From Chiua virens (lineage: Eukaryota; Basidiomycota; Agaricomycetes; Boletales; Boletaceae), in the NCBI GenBank assembly GCA_019787685.1, contig JAHNUO010000002.1:248001-312000 (forward strand): a DNA stretch of 64,000 nucleotides. Reading direction: 5' to 3'. The notes under the pieces were generated by a model that made no database searches, was not told the DNA's origin, and saw only the letters and a program-made list of their open reading frames with translations. A program made the position numbers and the translations under genes. Within the stretch, counting starts at the first letter, position 1. Each line of letters starts with the position of its first letter. This document shows positions 15,173-27,050 of this stretch, piece after piece.

Positions 15173-16713
15173 CTCCTACTTGAGCATAGGCATAATCCCA
15201 TTGCTCGGACGAACTTCCAGTGTTGTTCCTGAACGAGTGCCTTTGTGAGGATGTCGGCAGTCATGTCTGAGGTTGGAATGTACTGGATGATGGCTTCTCC
15301 TTTTCTGACTAGGTCATCCCTGATGAAGTGGTACTTCTGCTGGATGTGTTTGGTCCGAGCTCGGAATTGTGGGTTACGCGATAGGATGATTGCGGCTTGG
15401 TTGTCGCAGTGGAGAGTTGTCGGTCCCTTTTGGGAGTGCCCTATCTCCTGAAAGAAAGTCCGGAGCCAGGCGAGGTGCTGGCCAGCGACACTAAGTCTGA
15501 TGTACTCCGACTCAGTAGTGGATAGGGCAACCATGCTTTGCTGTTTTCTGGACCAGGAAATTGCTCCGCAGTTGCTTAAGAAAAGAAAACCAGAGGTAGA
15601 GTGGGAGTTGTCAGGGTCTTGCGACCATCCTGCATCCGAGTACCCTTGAAAATCCATATCCATGGAGATGTCATTTCCATCGTATCGGAGTTCCATGTCT
15701 GAAGTGGCCTTGACATATCGGAGTGTGTGTTTGGCAGCTTCCCAGTGGCATGCTTTCGGTGCAGCACTAAAGCGACTTAGTGTTCTGACAGAGTATGCTA
15801 AGTCTGGGCGTGTCCCTAGCATGAGGTACATTAGGGATCCGATGATGGTGAGGTAAGATACTCGTTTTCCGTTTATTAGGATTTCGGAGATGGTAGTGTT
15901 GTCCTCAGGGTTGGTCATGGAGATTGCGGTGCTGTGTACCATCAGAGTCCACACAGGGGTGGAGTTGGACATGCCTGTGCACTCTAGGACAGTTTGGGCA
16001 TATTGGGATTGAGAGAGGGAGAAGGTTCGGAGTTGTCGATCCCTTCGGATCTCAATTCCGAGAATGTACTTTGCCTTGCCCATGTCCTTCATTTTGAATG
16101 CAGAGGCTAACATCTCTTTGACATAGTTCGTGTAACTCTGAGAACTGGCAGCAAGGAGTAGGTCATCGACATAGACGACAAGGAAACAAACCTGTCCAGA
16201 TTTTCGGAGAATGTATAAGCACGTTTTGGCGTCGAGTTGACTAAATCCGAGTTCTCCGAGTTTCTTGTCCAGGGTTTTGTTCCAAGTCCAACCCGCTTGC
16301 TTGAGTCTGTAGAGGGAGCATTTGAGCTTCCAGCAGTGACCTGGTTGGATCGGAACTCCGTCCGGAGGTAGAAGGTATAGCTCCTCTTCCGGCTCTCCGT
16401 TCAGGTAGGCTGTGGAGACATCCATCTGGTCTAACTCCAGGTTGTGTTTGGTGGTGAGGGAGATGATGGTCTGCACAGAATCGAGATTGGCTACCAGAGC
16501 GAACACCTCCTGGTAGTCTATCCCTTCCTTTTGCGTGAAACCTCTTGCTATGATCTGAGCTTTGTAACGTTCGATCTTGCCGTCCCGATCGTGTTTGATT
16601 CGGAATACGGGCTTGGAGGTAATTGGAGTTACTCCCTCAGGGATTGGAATAGTTTCGTACACATGGTTGGAGTTGAGACTTAGGAGTTTGTCTTCAATCG
16701 CGGATCGCCACAT
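14878..16713 (-). pseudogene. Copia pol: reverse transcriptase and RNase H
   Basis: Long open frame of 611 codons. It starts within the RVT_2 domain (MWRSAIEDKLLSL, PVFRIKHDRDGKIERYKAQI, ARGFTQKEGIDYQEVFALVA). The catalytic YVDDLLLA lies at about 16160-16185. The RNase H part contains GYSDAGWSQDPD, ALSTTESEY and LHCDNQAAI, ending with ADILTKAL before the frame enters the LTR. Upstream coding (integrase) is in another frame, so a frameshift separates them at about 16714-17240. RT copies the element RNA in cytoplasmic particles. Confidence 0.9.
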
Positions 16714-17240
16714 GTCTCCGTCGGAGTGTGTGTAGGCTTCCTTGATGGTCGTGGGGAGTGATTCTCCTGACTTGGAGTTTGCAGTTCCAGCAAAGATGTG
16801 ATGTCTGAGTTCCTCCTGGATGCAGGAGAATGCTCCGGGTATGTCTGGTTCTTCCAGAGGTAGCTCCGGTTGTGCCTCCTGTGGTGGTTCCTGATTGTGT
16901 GCTTTCCTTTGTGCCTCCTCCTCGAGTGTGTGTTGGTAATCTTTGTTTCAATCTGCTGGTTTGCGATTTCGATTGCTCCATTGTACTCCAGCAACCACTT
17001 CTGCAGGGGGTCATGCTGGAGATGGTGGTTGCACTGGTGGTACTGGCAGAGGTGCTGGTTTGGCAGGAATTTGGATTTGAGGATCTAGGTGGAGTTGGTC
17101 AAGGTGGTTTGCTAAGGCATCAATGGGGTTTTCAGCACCAGGTGCTGGAGGTGCAGGTGGAGCTCCCACTGCTTCCGGAGTGTGTGTGTTGGAGGGTGAC
17201 TTGTCCTCTTCTCCGACGCATTCTGGCTGATGTGAACGGT

Positions 17241-18335
17241 TCAGAGCGAGTCCCTCCCACTGTTCCTCAGGCAGGGTTTCTCCATGGAGTGGAGTCCGCT
17301 TTGGAGATCATTGCAGATTCGTCGAAAAGTGACATGGCAACTGGAGATGATGGTCCGGCATTCCAGGTCGAGAAGTTTGTATGCCTGTTGTCCATATGTG
17401 TATCCGAGCATGATGCATTTCCATCCATGTGATCGGAATTTTTCCCCCCGCTGTTCCTTAGGCACGAGTGCATATGCTAGACATCCGAACAGTTGGAGTA
17501 GCATTGGATCAACTTTTCGGTTGAAAAGCACTTGGTAAGGAACATTTCCTGTGATTGTGGAGGACGGACTATTGGACCAGAAAGACTTGGGTAGTTTGGA
17601 CTCCTCAAGCATGGAATTTGCAAGTATGGAGAGTGTTTGGTTCATGCATTCAGTGAGACCATTTTGCTCTGGGGTATATGGTGCAGACATTTCAAGTGTC
17701 GTGCTGTTGCATCGGAGTTGGTTTCGGAACTCTGCTCCTGTGTATTCTCCACCACCATCAGTTTGGAGGAATTGAATGTGGGTCTCTGAGGGTTCCTCCG
17801 ATTCAATGGTTTGTTGGAGTGCTTGTTGGATGTCTGTCTTCCAAGTTTTGTATGTTTCGATGACGTCGCTCTTTTTCTTTAGGAAATATATCCACAGGAA
17901 TTGGGAGTAGTCGTTGACTATAAGGAGCCAGTATCTGTATCCTTCCTGGGATTGCAGAGCGATAGGGCCTCCAACGTTGGAGTGTATAATTTGTAGGGGT
18001 CTGGAACTTCGGAGTTTGCTCTTGGAGTTGAAAGGAAGTTTCTTCATCTTTCCAAGAGTGCATGGTTCACAGAATTTCGGAGTTCTAGTGACTGTGTCAA
18101 TTCCCTGTAGTTTTCCATCACAGACCATTGACTCAATCCGAGTGGTGGAGATGTGTCCCATGCATCGATGGAGGAGGTTTATGTCTACAGAGACATGCGC
18201 TAACTCTGATGTGATCTCCGGTTGGAGTTTCACATGGTAAAGTCCTTCTGAGTGTGTTTCAATCATAATGGTGTTGTGTCCCTTCTTCACATGAGCAAAT
18301 GGAGGAGTTTGCTGGGAATAGAGTTGATAGTCCAA
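17241..18335 (-). pseudogene. Copia integrase
   Basis: Open frame of 364 codons with the zinc-binding pre-integrase block (LLHRCMGHIST...CEPCTLGKMKKLPF) and the DDE core: IIHSNVGGP (the usual Asp is Asn here), FLQTDGGGEYTG, then YTPEQNGLTECMNQT, where the usual catalytic Glu lies in the E-C segment. It is followed by the GCLAYALVPKEQR motif of Copia integrases. The first catalytic Asp appears changed to Asn, in line with decay. Confidence 0.88.
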
Positions 18336-18479
18336 TGGCCAATAGTCGATTTACTGGAGATAAGTGATAGATGAAACTCTGGGACGAGGAGCACGTTGCT
18401 TAGGGTGATCTCGTATGTTTCTCCTTTCACCTTGGACTGTACTACAACACGTCCAGATCCGATCGCATGTGCTGTTGAC

Positions 18480-19551
18480 TCATTTCCGAGGGTGATGGGG
18501 CTCAGAATTCGGAATGGTGTGTAAGTGCGGAATCACGATCGGTGTGGCATCATGTGTGATGTTCGCGCCAGAGTCAATAATGATTTGCTTGGAGGTGTTT
18601 CGGCTTGCGTTGGACAACAAATAGGCCTGAACACGTTTGATTAAGGACTTGGTTACACAGGCACTAGCTACGTGCACTTGTTTTGGAGGGTCAGAGTGTG
18701 ACTCCAGAGGATCCTCCAAAATGTTTGCCTTCTCTTTTCCTTTTCCTTTCCACCTTCCTTTTCGGAGATCCTTGACCCACTCTGCATACGCACAGCACTG
18801 ATCTGTGGTGTGTCTGGAGTACTGGTGGTGTTCACACCAGGTGTCAGACTTATTGGGGTGCTTGTTGAATTTTTGTTGGGCCTTGTGTGTGGAGTTTGGA
18901 GCTCTGGAGGGGTTGAGGCATGACTCTTCTGCATGGATGCATGTCTCCATGGCGTTGAAAGTGAGCTTGCTGTCCTCGGTGGTGTTGATCACAGAGGAGG
19001 CAAAGGCATTCCACTCCAGAGTTTTCGGGAGTGAGTTTAGGAGAATGAATGTGAGTACCTTGGAGTCAATGGAGAACTTCATCCCAGCGAGCTTGGTTTC
19101 TAAAGTTCAGATGGATGCAGTGTGCTCGGAGATGGTTCTGGAGTTCCACGTGGAGGAGGAGAGTTGTTGGTAGGAGTAGAATGCAGAGGCGAGATTGGAT
19201 GTTTCGTGGATGGCTACAATGGTGTCGAAAAGTGCTTTTGCATGTTGTCTGCGTCTGTGTTTTTAGGAGTAGCACATCGGAGATGTAGTCTTGAATAATT
19301 CCATGTGCTTTCTCGTCGCATTCAGTCCACTTTCGGATGTCTTTGGCAGAAGGAAATGGTGCTTTCGCTCCGGAGGAACTAGAGGAACTCGGAGTTGCAG
19401 ATGAGGTTGGATTTGGATCCGTGCCTGTGATGACTCTGAGAACTTTCTCCCGGCAAAGTTTGGCGGTGATTTGGAGCTTCCAGATTTGGAAGTCTGAAGG
19501 GCTTATTAACACGGGGCAGGAGCTGGCTTCGGGGGTTTTCGGTTCTGACAT
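18480..19551 (-). pseudogene. Copia gag and protease region
   Basis: Two overlapping frames. The first (19551-19066) begins MSEPKTPEASSCPVLISPSD and has FQIWKLQITAKL, typical of Copia Gag N-termini. The second (19082-18480) continues Gag (ILLNSLPKTLEWNAF) through a degenerate zinc-binding segment (CEHHQYSRHTTDQC) to the protease active site IIIDSGAN near 18580. A frameshift near 19080-19260 separates them. Gag would form the particle, and the protease would cleave the polyprotein. Confidence 0.82.
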
Positions 19552-19719
19552 GTTTGGTGGTGTAAAGTGCTAAGCGTCTTAGCAAGAGAAGTCTGGACCC
19601 TGGAGTCGGGTGAGGACGGGTTTGGAGCAGACCGGAGTAGCGTGGGAAAAATGCGCGGAGGTTGTGATTGAAGGTGTTCGAGTTTCTGGAGCTAGAGGAA
19701 GCAACCAGGGCTCATAACC

Positions 19720-20083
19720 TGTCAGAATCTAAGTAAGGGCAGGATATGCCCACTACATAAATGAGTAAGGTAATGACAATGCAATGATTAGAGACTCACC
19801 TCAGCCACTGCCCAAGGTGGTAGCAAATGGCTGAGAAGTGAAAAAGATGAAGGTTTGAATAAATACCTATGGGTGGAGCTATGCTCAAATAAGATAGAGA
19901 ACTCTAAACCTAAAATAAGCGAGTCTGAAAGGAGAGGAACTAAAGGAATAGAAAGTCCAGGTGCGCATGTCAACTCTGAGTATCTCCGGAGTATTCCGGA
20001 GATGGACTTGTGTGAGTGAGGACACTTACTCCTCGGAGTTGCCTAGGAGCGACCAGAGTAAACTGGAGTTCTTGGTTTTGACA
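19720..20083 (-). repeat. Copia LTR, upstream copy (5' LTR)
   Basis: 364 bp, TG...CA. Nearly identical to 14743-15172 apart from the missing 66-bp segment and scattered C/T changes. Confidence 0.88.
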
Positions 20084-20377
20084 CGTGCTACGTATCAAGT
20101 GGTGGTTGTTTGAGTTATCACAGCCACTTGATCCTTAGCACTTTTGTGGCTACACTAGTTCCTACCCGGAGCTATCGTAACATAAGATCAAGACTACCCT
20201 TACAGCCTGCCTTTGTGCAGTCAGTTGCCCACCATTGCCAGACGACCTCCTACCCATCCAACCCTAAACCCTAGTTGGAGTCTTCAGACATCTAACACTC
20301 CCTCATCCAATTTATCTGACAACAACCCTGAACCCTCAACTCCACTTTCCGAACCCGGGAAGAAGACCTCGACATCA

Positions 20378-22076
20378 ATGTCGAAACACCTTGACTCTGA
20401 CAATGAGACCCAGCAACTAGCTGAATGGCTCGTTACCTCCCTTGACATCCCTGCCCTTACCTCCATAGGATCCCCTACTATGCCTCGGAGACCCAACCCT
20501 GGACCATCTTCAATCCAGAACCCCCTGCCCTCAATTGTCCTTCCTCCAGGACCACCACCCTTCACACTCACCACCTCATCTAGCAACATGACTAGCAAGG
20601 CAGTCGAGCTTCACCTCAGAAAACCCTCCACCTTTGACAGGTCCTATGACCCTGCCATCCCCTGGCTCAATGACGTCACCACCTACCTCTTCGTCAATGG
20701 CCCCATCTATGACACCGACAACAAACGAGTAGCCTTTGTACTCTCGTTCATGACTGAAGGATCTGCCAAGGTCTGGGCCAACACCTTCCATGCTAAATCC
20801 ATCCCACTCCTTTCCTTTGGAACCTGGAGCGATTGGCAAATGGAGTTCCGCAAGGACTTCGAACACCACGACACCAAGGGTGACGCAATCGCCTGGCTCT
20901 CCACCACTCGTTCTACCAAGAATGAGGATGTCTGTTAGGGACCGTGCAACTCAGAGGTAGCCAACTCCGGATCTCTGGAGTTGTAGCGTTGGATGGGACT
21001 TGGCTTCACCGTATGTGGTGTGTCCTTGTCACAGTCTGTCCCTATATTTTGGACGTGCGGAGAACGGAGGTAGATATATGACTCAACACATAAAGTGGAG
21101 TCGAGCGGAGTAAAGACTGTCAAGGTCTTACAGAGTGTTCGGAGTGAGTTGTACAAATAAACTAATATTCAGACTAAAGTTACAATTGAAGTAACTACAG
21201 TTTATATACTCGGAGGAAACATAATGATTAGTCATGGAGCAAGGAGATGAGTAATACAGAGAAACGGAGAATGACTAATTCTGAATACATAGCCGGAGGT
21301 AAGTCGGGTACTGAGAAAGCTGGAGCTGTGCTCGTAAGCAAGACACAGGTTATGTACTAAAAACAAAAGAGGAAACATATGTACATAACAGAGGTCCAGG
21401 ATCACAGAGTTGCGTCCTGAGGGTGATTGACCTGGAGTTATTGTCTAAGAGGTACGGAGTTATATCCGGAGGAACGGAGAACGGAGCAGTATATGACAAT
21501 GTCCCTGCCTACATCTCCTCCTTCTGCAATAAAGTCACTACCGCAGGGCTTACGGGCTCTGACTCCGTCCTCATCAACTTCTTCGTGGCAGGTCTCCCAC
21601 CTTCCCTCATGAGGCACATTCAAGGCATGGATATGGTCCCTACCATGATCAACAAGTGGTATACCCAGGCTGTGCATTTCAAAACCCAATGGGAACGTGC
21701 CGACGAGATTGCTTGCCAAAACAAGAAACCCGCTGCCACCGTCATTGTCCACGACAACCCCCCTTGCAAGAAGGAGCGAGATCCTGACACCATGGACGTT
21801 GATGCCATCAACATTTCCCCAAAAATGACTGAAGTGGAGCGCAAGCAATGCTTTGACAACAACCTTTGCTTCCAGTGCTGCCAACCTGGCCATTGCACCT
21901 CCTCCTGCCTGGTCTTTAAGACTAAACCCTCGACCACTCCTGGATCTACCTCCAAAAAGGTGTGGAAAGCAGAACCCAAACCTGAACCCATTCCTGCTCT
22001 TGTCGAAGTAGAAGACAACAATGAAGAGGACACCATGAGTGTCAACAAGGTGACCACTCTGGTCACAGGTTTTTAA
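20378..22076 (+). pseudogene. Gypsy-1 gag, interrupted by a solo LTR
   Basis: Gag of the Ty3/Gypsy type. The first part (20378-20932) starts MSKHLDSDNETQQ and has the capsid-like segment WLNDVTTYLFVNGPIYD...VLSFMTEGSAKVWA. Removing the solo LTR and one target duplication joins NEDV to PAYISSFCNKV and keeps the frame. The second part ends with a single CCHC zinc knuckle CFQCCQPGHCTSSC at about 21867-21908 and an acidic tail. The stop is at 22074-22076, 14 bases before the pol frame. An upstream in-frame extension to 20213 lacks an ATG. Confidence 0.85.
20933..21498 (-). repeat. Solo LTR inserted in Gypsy-1 gag
   Basis: 566 bp, TG...CA, with target duplication ATGTC (20928-20932 and 21499-21503). 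Its reverse complement aligns with the plus-strand solo LTR at 47354-47907 over its full length. No internal element remains, so recombination between two LTRs has removed it. Confidence 0.9.
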
Positions 22077-22090
22077 GGAGGAAGACTGAT

Positions 22091-23760
22091 TTGACGCCGG
22101 TATCTTCCCATTCTCGTACCCATGTACTAGTAGCTGAGCTTTCATCCCAATCTATGCAAATCCCTGTTAGACTGAACGCCACTACTACCTCCAAAGATGT
22201 TGACACCCATGCCCTCATTGACTCTGGGGCCAGGATTAACTGTATCAACTGGCACTTCGTCCAGAAGAACAAGTTTCCGAAAGAGTGTCTTCCGAAGCCA
22301 ATTCCGGTTAGGAACGTCAATGCTACCATGAACAAGAATGGTGATATCAAATTCACCACCACCCTCTGGATTGCTCTTGGCGGAGTACTCCAATGCATAA
22401 AGTTCCACATCATCCACTGTGGTTCTGAAAACGTCATCCTTGGACTCCCTTGGCTAAAGGTGACCAACCCCACCATCGATTGGGTCGCCAAAACCATTAC
22501 CATCTCTGCCCCTGAACCCAACCTCCCTCCAATCACCACCGACAAACCTTGCCACTCTGCCAAGCTCACCCATCCCCCACTGAACCGACCAGTTTGTCAC
22601 CTTGACACCGATCCCATCTGGGATGGTAAACTCTATGACTACCTAGACACCCAACGCGGCCATTGTTTCACAATCGGCTCCATACAACACTCCATGAACT
22701 GCGTCATGCACATGGGGCAACACTTCGTTCGGACCACTCAACCCAAGAAGCTCACCAATGCCACCTCTCTTGCGGCCACGGCCCCCAAAGCCAAGGTCAC
22801 CCTCCCTTTGGAATATAAGGAATTCGAATCCTTATTTGTGAAGGAACCCTTCAATCAGATGCCCCCATCCCGATCATGTGACCACAAGATCGACCTCAAG
22901 GACTCGTTCCAACCCAAGGTTGGAAAAGTCTATCCCTTATTTCCCAATGAACGGAAAGCCACCGACGAATTCATCGATGAACACCTTGCAAATGGTAAGA
23001 TCCGTCCTTCTAACTCCCCACAGGCCTCCCCCTTCTTCTTCGTCAAGAAAAAGGATGGCAAACTCTGCCCCTGCCAGGACTACTGATACATCAACAAACA
23101 CACTGTTTGTGACGCCTACCCTCTACTCTTGATCACCGACCTCGTCGACAAACTCAAAGATGCCAAGCTTTTCACCAAGTTTGACGTCCAATGGGGTTAC
23201 AACAACATCCGTATCAAAGACAGACACCAATGGAAGGCTGCCTTCATCACACACCATGGTCTTTTTGAACCTACAGTCATGTTCTTCGGACTGACCAACT
23301 CCCCTGCCACCTTCCAACAGTTCATGAATGACTCCTTCCGCGATATGATCACTGAAGGATGGCTCGTCATCTACATGGACGACCTCTTGATCTTCTCTGA
23401 GAATGAGGCTGAACACACCAAATGCACCAAATGCATCCTTGCCCACATGAAGGAACTTGACCTTCACCTCAAACTCGAGAAATGCCACTTCGCCACTACC
23501 GAGGTAGAGTACCTTGGCATGATCACTCACCCTGGTGAACTTGCTATGGACCCTATCAAGGTCGCTGGCATCACCGACTGGCCAACTCCCACCAAGCTCA
23601 AGGATGTCAGATCATTCATGGGCTTCACCAACTTTTACCGTCGGTTCATCCCTGACTACTTGACCATTGCTTGCCCCCTCGTTGACCTCACCAAGAAAGA
23701 CACCCCTTGGACCTGGGGACCCCCCCAGATCACTGCCTTTGAGCACCTCAAAAGGCCTTC
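22091..23760 (+). pseudogene. Gypsy-1 pol, protease and reverse transcriptase
   Basis: Starts with the aspartic protease (HALIDSGARINCI near 22203, VILGLPWLKVTNP near 22436), then the RT. RT landmarks are SPFFFVKKKDGKLCPCQDY, an in-frame TGA at 23084-23086 where Arg is expected, LFTKFDVQWGYNNIRI, MFFGLTNSPATFQ and the catalytic YMDDLLIF at about 23372-23395. It continues as far as FMGFTNFYRRF and LVDLTKKDTPWTW. At about 23755 the frame is lost before the RNase H. The stop is consistent with CGA to TGA deamination. Confidence 0.9.
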
Positions 23761-25680
23761 ACCACAGATCTGGTTCTCTGGTTTCCCGACACCACCCGAC
23801 CCTTCACCATTGCTACGGACATATCCAAGTACACTACTGGCAGTGTGCTCCTCCAGACCGACATCAATGGTGACTGGAAACCCTGCTCCTACCTTTCACA
23901 GTCCTTTAACGCTGCAGAATGCAACTATGACATCTATGATTGTGAACTTCTTGCAGTCATCTGAGCCCTCAAAGCATGGCACCACCACCTCTGTGGCAGT
24001 GCACACCCTGTCACGGTCTTCTCTGACCACAAAAACCTGACGTACTTCCATCAACCCCAAAACTTGAATCGCCGACAAGCCTGTTGGCTCCTTGACCTCA
24101 CCGACTTTGACCTGACATTCTCCCATGTCCCAGGAAAGCTCCTTGATGGTCCTGACACACTCTCCTGCTGCCCTGACCACGTCACCTCTGACTCCGACAA
24201 TGAGAATATCACACTTCTCCCTGATGATGTTTTTGTCAACCTCATCACTCTTGACCTCCAGGCCCTCATCACCAAATCCTCAGCCAATGATCCACTTGTT
24301 CTTGACACCTTGAATGCAATGGATGGAGGTCTCCCCTCTTCCTTCTGCGCTCAGCTCTCCAACTGGAAATACGACACTGGCATCCTCACTTACCAAGGCC
24401 ACATCTATGTTCCCCCAGACCTCAACCTCAGGCAGCAAATTGTTGCCCGCCATCATGACTCCCACTTCACCGGACACCCGGCTTCCTGAAAACTTGCCAG
24501 CTGGTTGCTGCCAAGTTTTGGTGGCCTGGCCTTGCCTCCTTTGTCCGTTCCTATGTCTCCAGTTGTGCCGCCTGCCAACAGCAGAAGGTCAACACGCACC
24601 TGACTGTGCCCCCCCTCTCTCTGATCCCCTCCGCATGTTCTCAGCCATTCTAGAACATCTCCGTGGATCTCATCACGGATTTGCCCACCACCGTGGAGGG
24701 CTATGATTCTCTTATGGTCATGGTCGACCATGGCCTTATGAAGGGAGTAATTCTTTGCCCAACTGTGAAAACCGCCGATTCTGCGGGTATAGCATGCCTT
24801 TTGTTCCACAAGGTATACACGCGGTTTGGCCTCTATGACAAAATTATCTCTGATTGTGGACCGCAATTTGCCTCCACCTTCGCCAAGGAGCTCACATGAC
24901 TCATTGGCTACTGCCTATCCCTCTCCACCACCTATCACCCCCAATCAGATGGAGAAACGGAATGCGTCAACCAGGAAGTCGAAACCTATCTGCACATGTA
25001 CTGCCAGAATAACCCTGCATCCTGGGCCGATCTACTCCCTATGGCTGAATTCACTCACAACCACCGCCCTCACTCCGTCACGGGGAAATCCCCCTTCTTC
25101 CTCATGATGGGATATGAACCCCATCCCTTGCCTGCTATCAGTGCAGAAACAAAACTTCCCGCCATTGAAGAATGCCTCAAAACCCTCTCTGCCACCTGTG
25201 ATGAAGCCCTCACCGCCCATGAACTCGCCCACCAGGCAATGAAAGCCTGCTCCTTCAAGAAGTTCAAACCCTTCACCAAAGGAGACCAGGTTTGGTTGGA
25301 AGCCCGTAATTTGAAATGGGAACTCATCTCTCCAAAACTTGCTTCCCACCGAGAAGGACCCTTTACCATCATGGAAGTCCTTTCTCCACTCACCTACCGC
25401 CTTTGCCTTCCCAAGACCTGGAAGATTCATCTGGTCTTCCACGCTTCCCTGTTATCGCCCTATCGTGAAACAGAAACCTATGGCCCAAACTTCCCGAAAC
25501 CACCACCTGACCTTATTGTGGGTGAAGAAGAATATGAGATCGAGCAGATCTTGAAACACTTCAAAAACCCATGGAACTGCAAGTTCCTGATCCAATGGAA
25601 AGGGTATTCTGCCTCCGACAACTCATGGTAACCCGAATCCAATTTAGGAAACATCAAGGACACAGTCAACGCTTATAAGT
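23760..25680 (+). pseudogene. Gypsy-1 pol, RNase H, integrase and chromodomain
   Basis: Continues pol in several frames. RNase H traces include DHKNLTYFH and NRRQACWLLDL (24025-24100). Integrase follows, with the zinc-binding HH...C-C pattern (HHDSHFTGHP, CAACQQQ), the core DLITDLPTT, SDCGPQF and a YHPQSDGETE segment. The GPY/F-like part reads HREGPFTIMEVLSPLTYRL. The chromodomain is EEEYEIEQILKHF...FLIQWKGYSASDNSW. Frameshifts occur at about 24487 and 24650, and stops at 24897, 25629 and 25679. Chromodomains of this class steer integration to heterochromatin. Confidence 0.88.
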
Positions 25681-25787
25681 GAAGCCATCCCAACGATTTT
25701 CCCCCCAACCGCTCGAACTCTCAACCACCCCCACGACCACCCCACTCACCACTCAGACCACTACCACCCATCTCTGTCAAGGCTGTA

Positions 25788-26768
25788 ATGTCCTACCACT
25801 CCTGCTTCACCCCTGACTTTGAGAACAAAATCATCCACTCTGTCCCTGTCTTCACCCCCACTGCGTCCATCCCCCACTGCCCACTACCACCTCCTGCCAC
25901 ACTGGCCACCAATGTCTCCTCCCTCTCCTCCCTCTCCTCCCTCATGGAGTCCACTCGACCCCCTTCTCCTGCTGTTTCAGCAGTTGCAAGTGCAGGATGG
26001 GGAGCACCTTCTCAATGGCCTGTTCCTACTCCTATTCCTGACACTCTTCATCCTCCTATCATGTTGGTAGACCTCCCCTGCCACTCTCATACCATCCGTT
26101 CTTCGTCCTCAACCCCTGAGTACTTTCGCCGCATGTGTGAACTCATCCTAGATCCCACAATGACTTTTCCCATCAAACACCACCTCGACCTGAACTCCCC
26201 CCTGAACGCCTTGTACCTTGCATACCTCCAATGTGAGCGCCTCACCTTTGTGCAGTCGGACCTACTTGGCCAGGACCGCCACAACCGCCTCCTCTCAGCA
26301 GTCACAGGACAAATCCATGACTGCATCCATGCATACCTCAAGCATGCCCTGCATCAGATGCAGATGGGTAAATTTCTTGAGGACCTCCACCACTACCAAG
26401 CGGAACTATCCTTGTGCATTGCTGCCCCTCCTGAGCCCCTCCCCAAACCATCCACACCCTCTGCCTCCTCCGCTCCTTTCACAGAAGAGGAGATGATCGC
26501 CGCCAACCGTGCTGAGGCCAAACATCTTTTTCGGACTGGTCAGGTATCCCTCTCCAATGATCACCCCTGCTACCACAAGGCCTGCTTCAAGTGCCGAAAA
26601 CTCGGGCATATCCACATTGAATGCAGCATGTACCAATGCCCCATTTGCCTCACCTGGTCCCCTGGCCACATCCAATCTCGGTGCCCTGGACAACCTCCTT
26701 GGGTACGCACTCGCATCCCCCTGGCCAACCGACTTACTCCTGTCACTGCCGGGTCCACTTGGAGCTGA
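25788..26768 (+). pseudogene. Gypsy-1 C-terminal pol extension with zinc knuckles
   Basis: An open frame of 326 codons in the same frame as the upstream integrase-chromodomain. Two stops separate them (TAA at about 25629, TGA at about 25679). It starts with Pro/Ser-rich sequence, then a helical region (HHLDLNSPLNALYLAYLQCE). It ends with a cysteine block: CFKCRKLGHIHIEC directly followed by CPICLTWSPGHIQSRC. The first is a CCHC knuckle and the second a CCHC-like variant. A role in RNA or DNA binding by the Pol product is inferred. I know of similar cysteine tails in mushroom Gypsy elements but cannot confirm it here. Confidence 0.65.
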
Positions 26769-27050
26769 CACTCCCCTTGCCCTGCTATTCCCTCCACCTT
26801 GTCCTCATTGACGAACTCATCTTCGTCATCCTGCCATAGCCACCGCGCCATACTCCCTGTACCCCCATCTCAACGAGCCCGCTGCTCTGCACCCCAACAT
26901 TCCACATCTCCTGATTGACGCTCAGCGTCCCCATGTGATGACCCCATTGACGACGAGGGATACGCCAATATCACAGGCAATCCTACCAGGGATTCATTTG
27001 ATTTCTAGAGATGATCTTCGCATGGTACTTTGATCGTACTCTGGGGGTAA
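26769..27050 (+). other. Gypsy-1 3' untranslated region with polypurine tract
   Basis: No gene seen. The last bases before the LTR read CTGGGGGTAA (27041-27050), a plausible polypurine tract for plus-strand priming. Confidence 0.6.

Larger units (their letters stand above)
14743..20083 (-). mobile_element. Ty1/Copia retrotransposon nested in the Gypsy-1 LTR
   Basis: Minus-strand element bounded by LTRs beginning TGTCAGAATC and ending GGTTTTGACA. The flanking 5 bases are CATGC on the left (14738-14742) and CGTGC on the right (20084-20088), a target duplication that differs by one CpG transition. Gene order on the minus strand is gag, protease, integrase, RT, RNase H, which defines Copia. Frameshifts split the polyprotein. 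Confidence 0.9.
12500..20182 (+). repeat. Gypsy-1 5' LTR in three pieces
   Basis: Pieces are 12500-12559, 14165-14742 and 20084-20182, separated by the Tc1-A and Copia insertions. They match the uninterrupted 3' LTR (27051-27780) in order, beginning TGTTACAATTTC and ending GCTATCGTAACA. A TATA-like GTAGTATAAATACC occurs at about 14459. Confidence 0.9.

Noticed and set aside
21438..22145. A 235-codon minus-strand frame opposite Gypsy-1 gag
   Set aside because: It crosses the solo LTR boundary and mirrors gag codons. The gag zinc knuckle on the plus strand explains the region.
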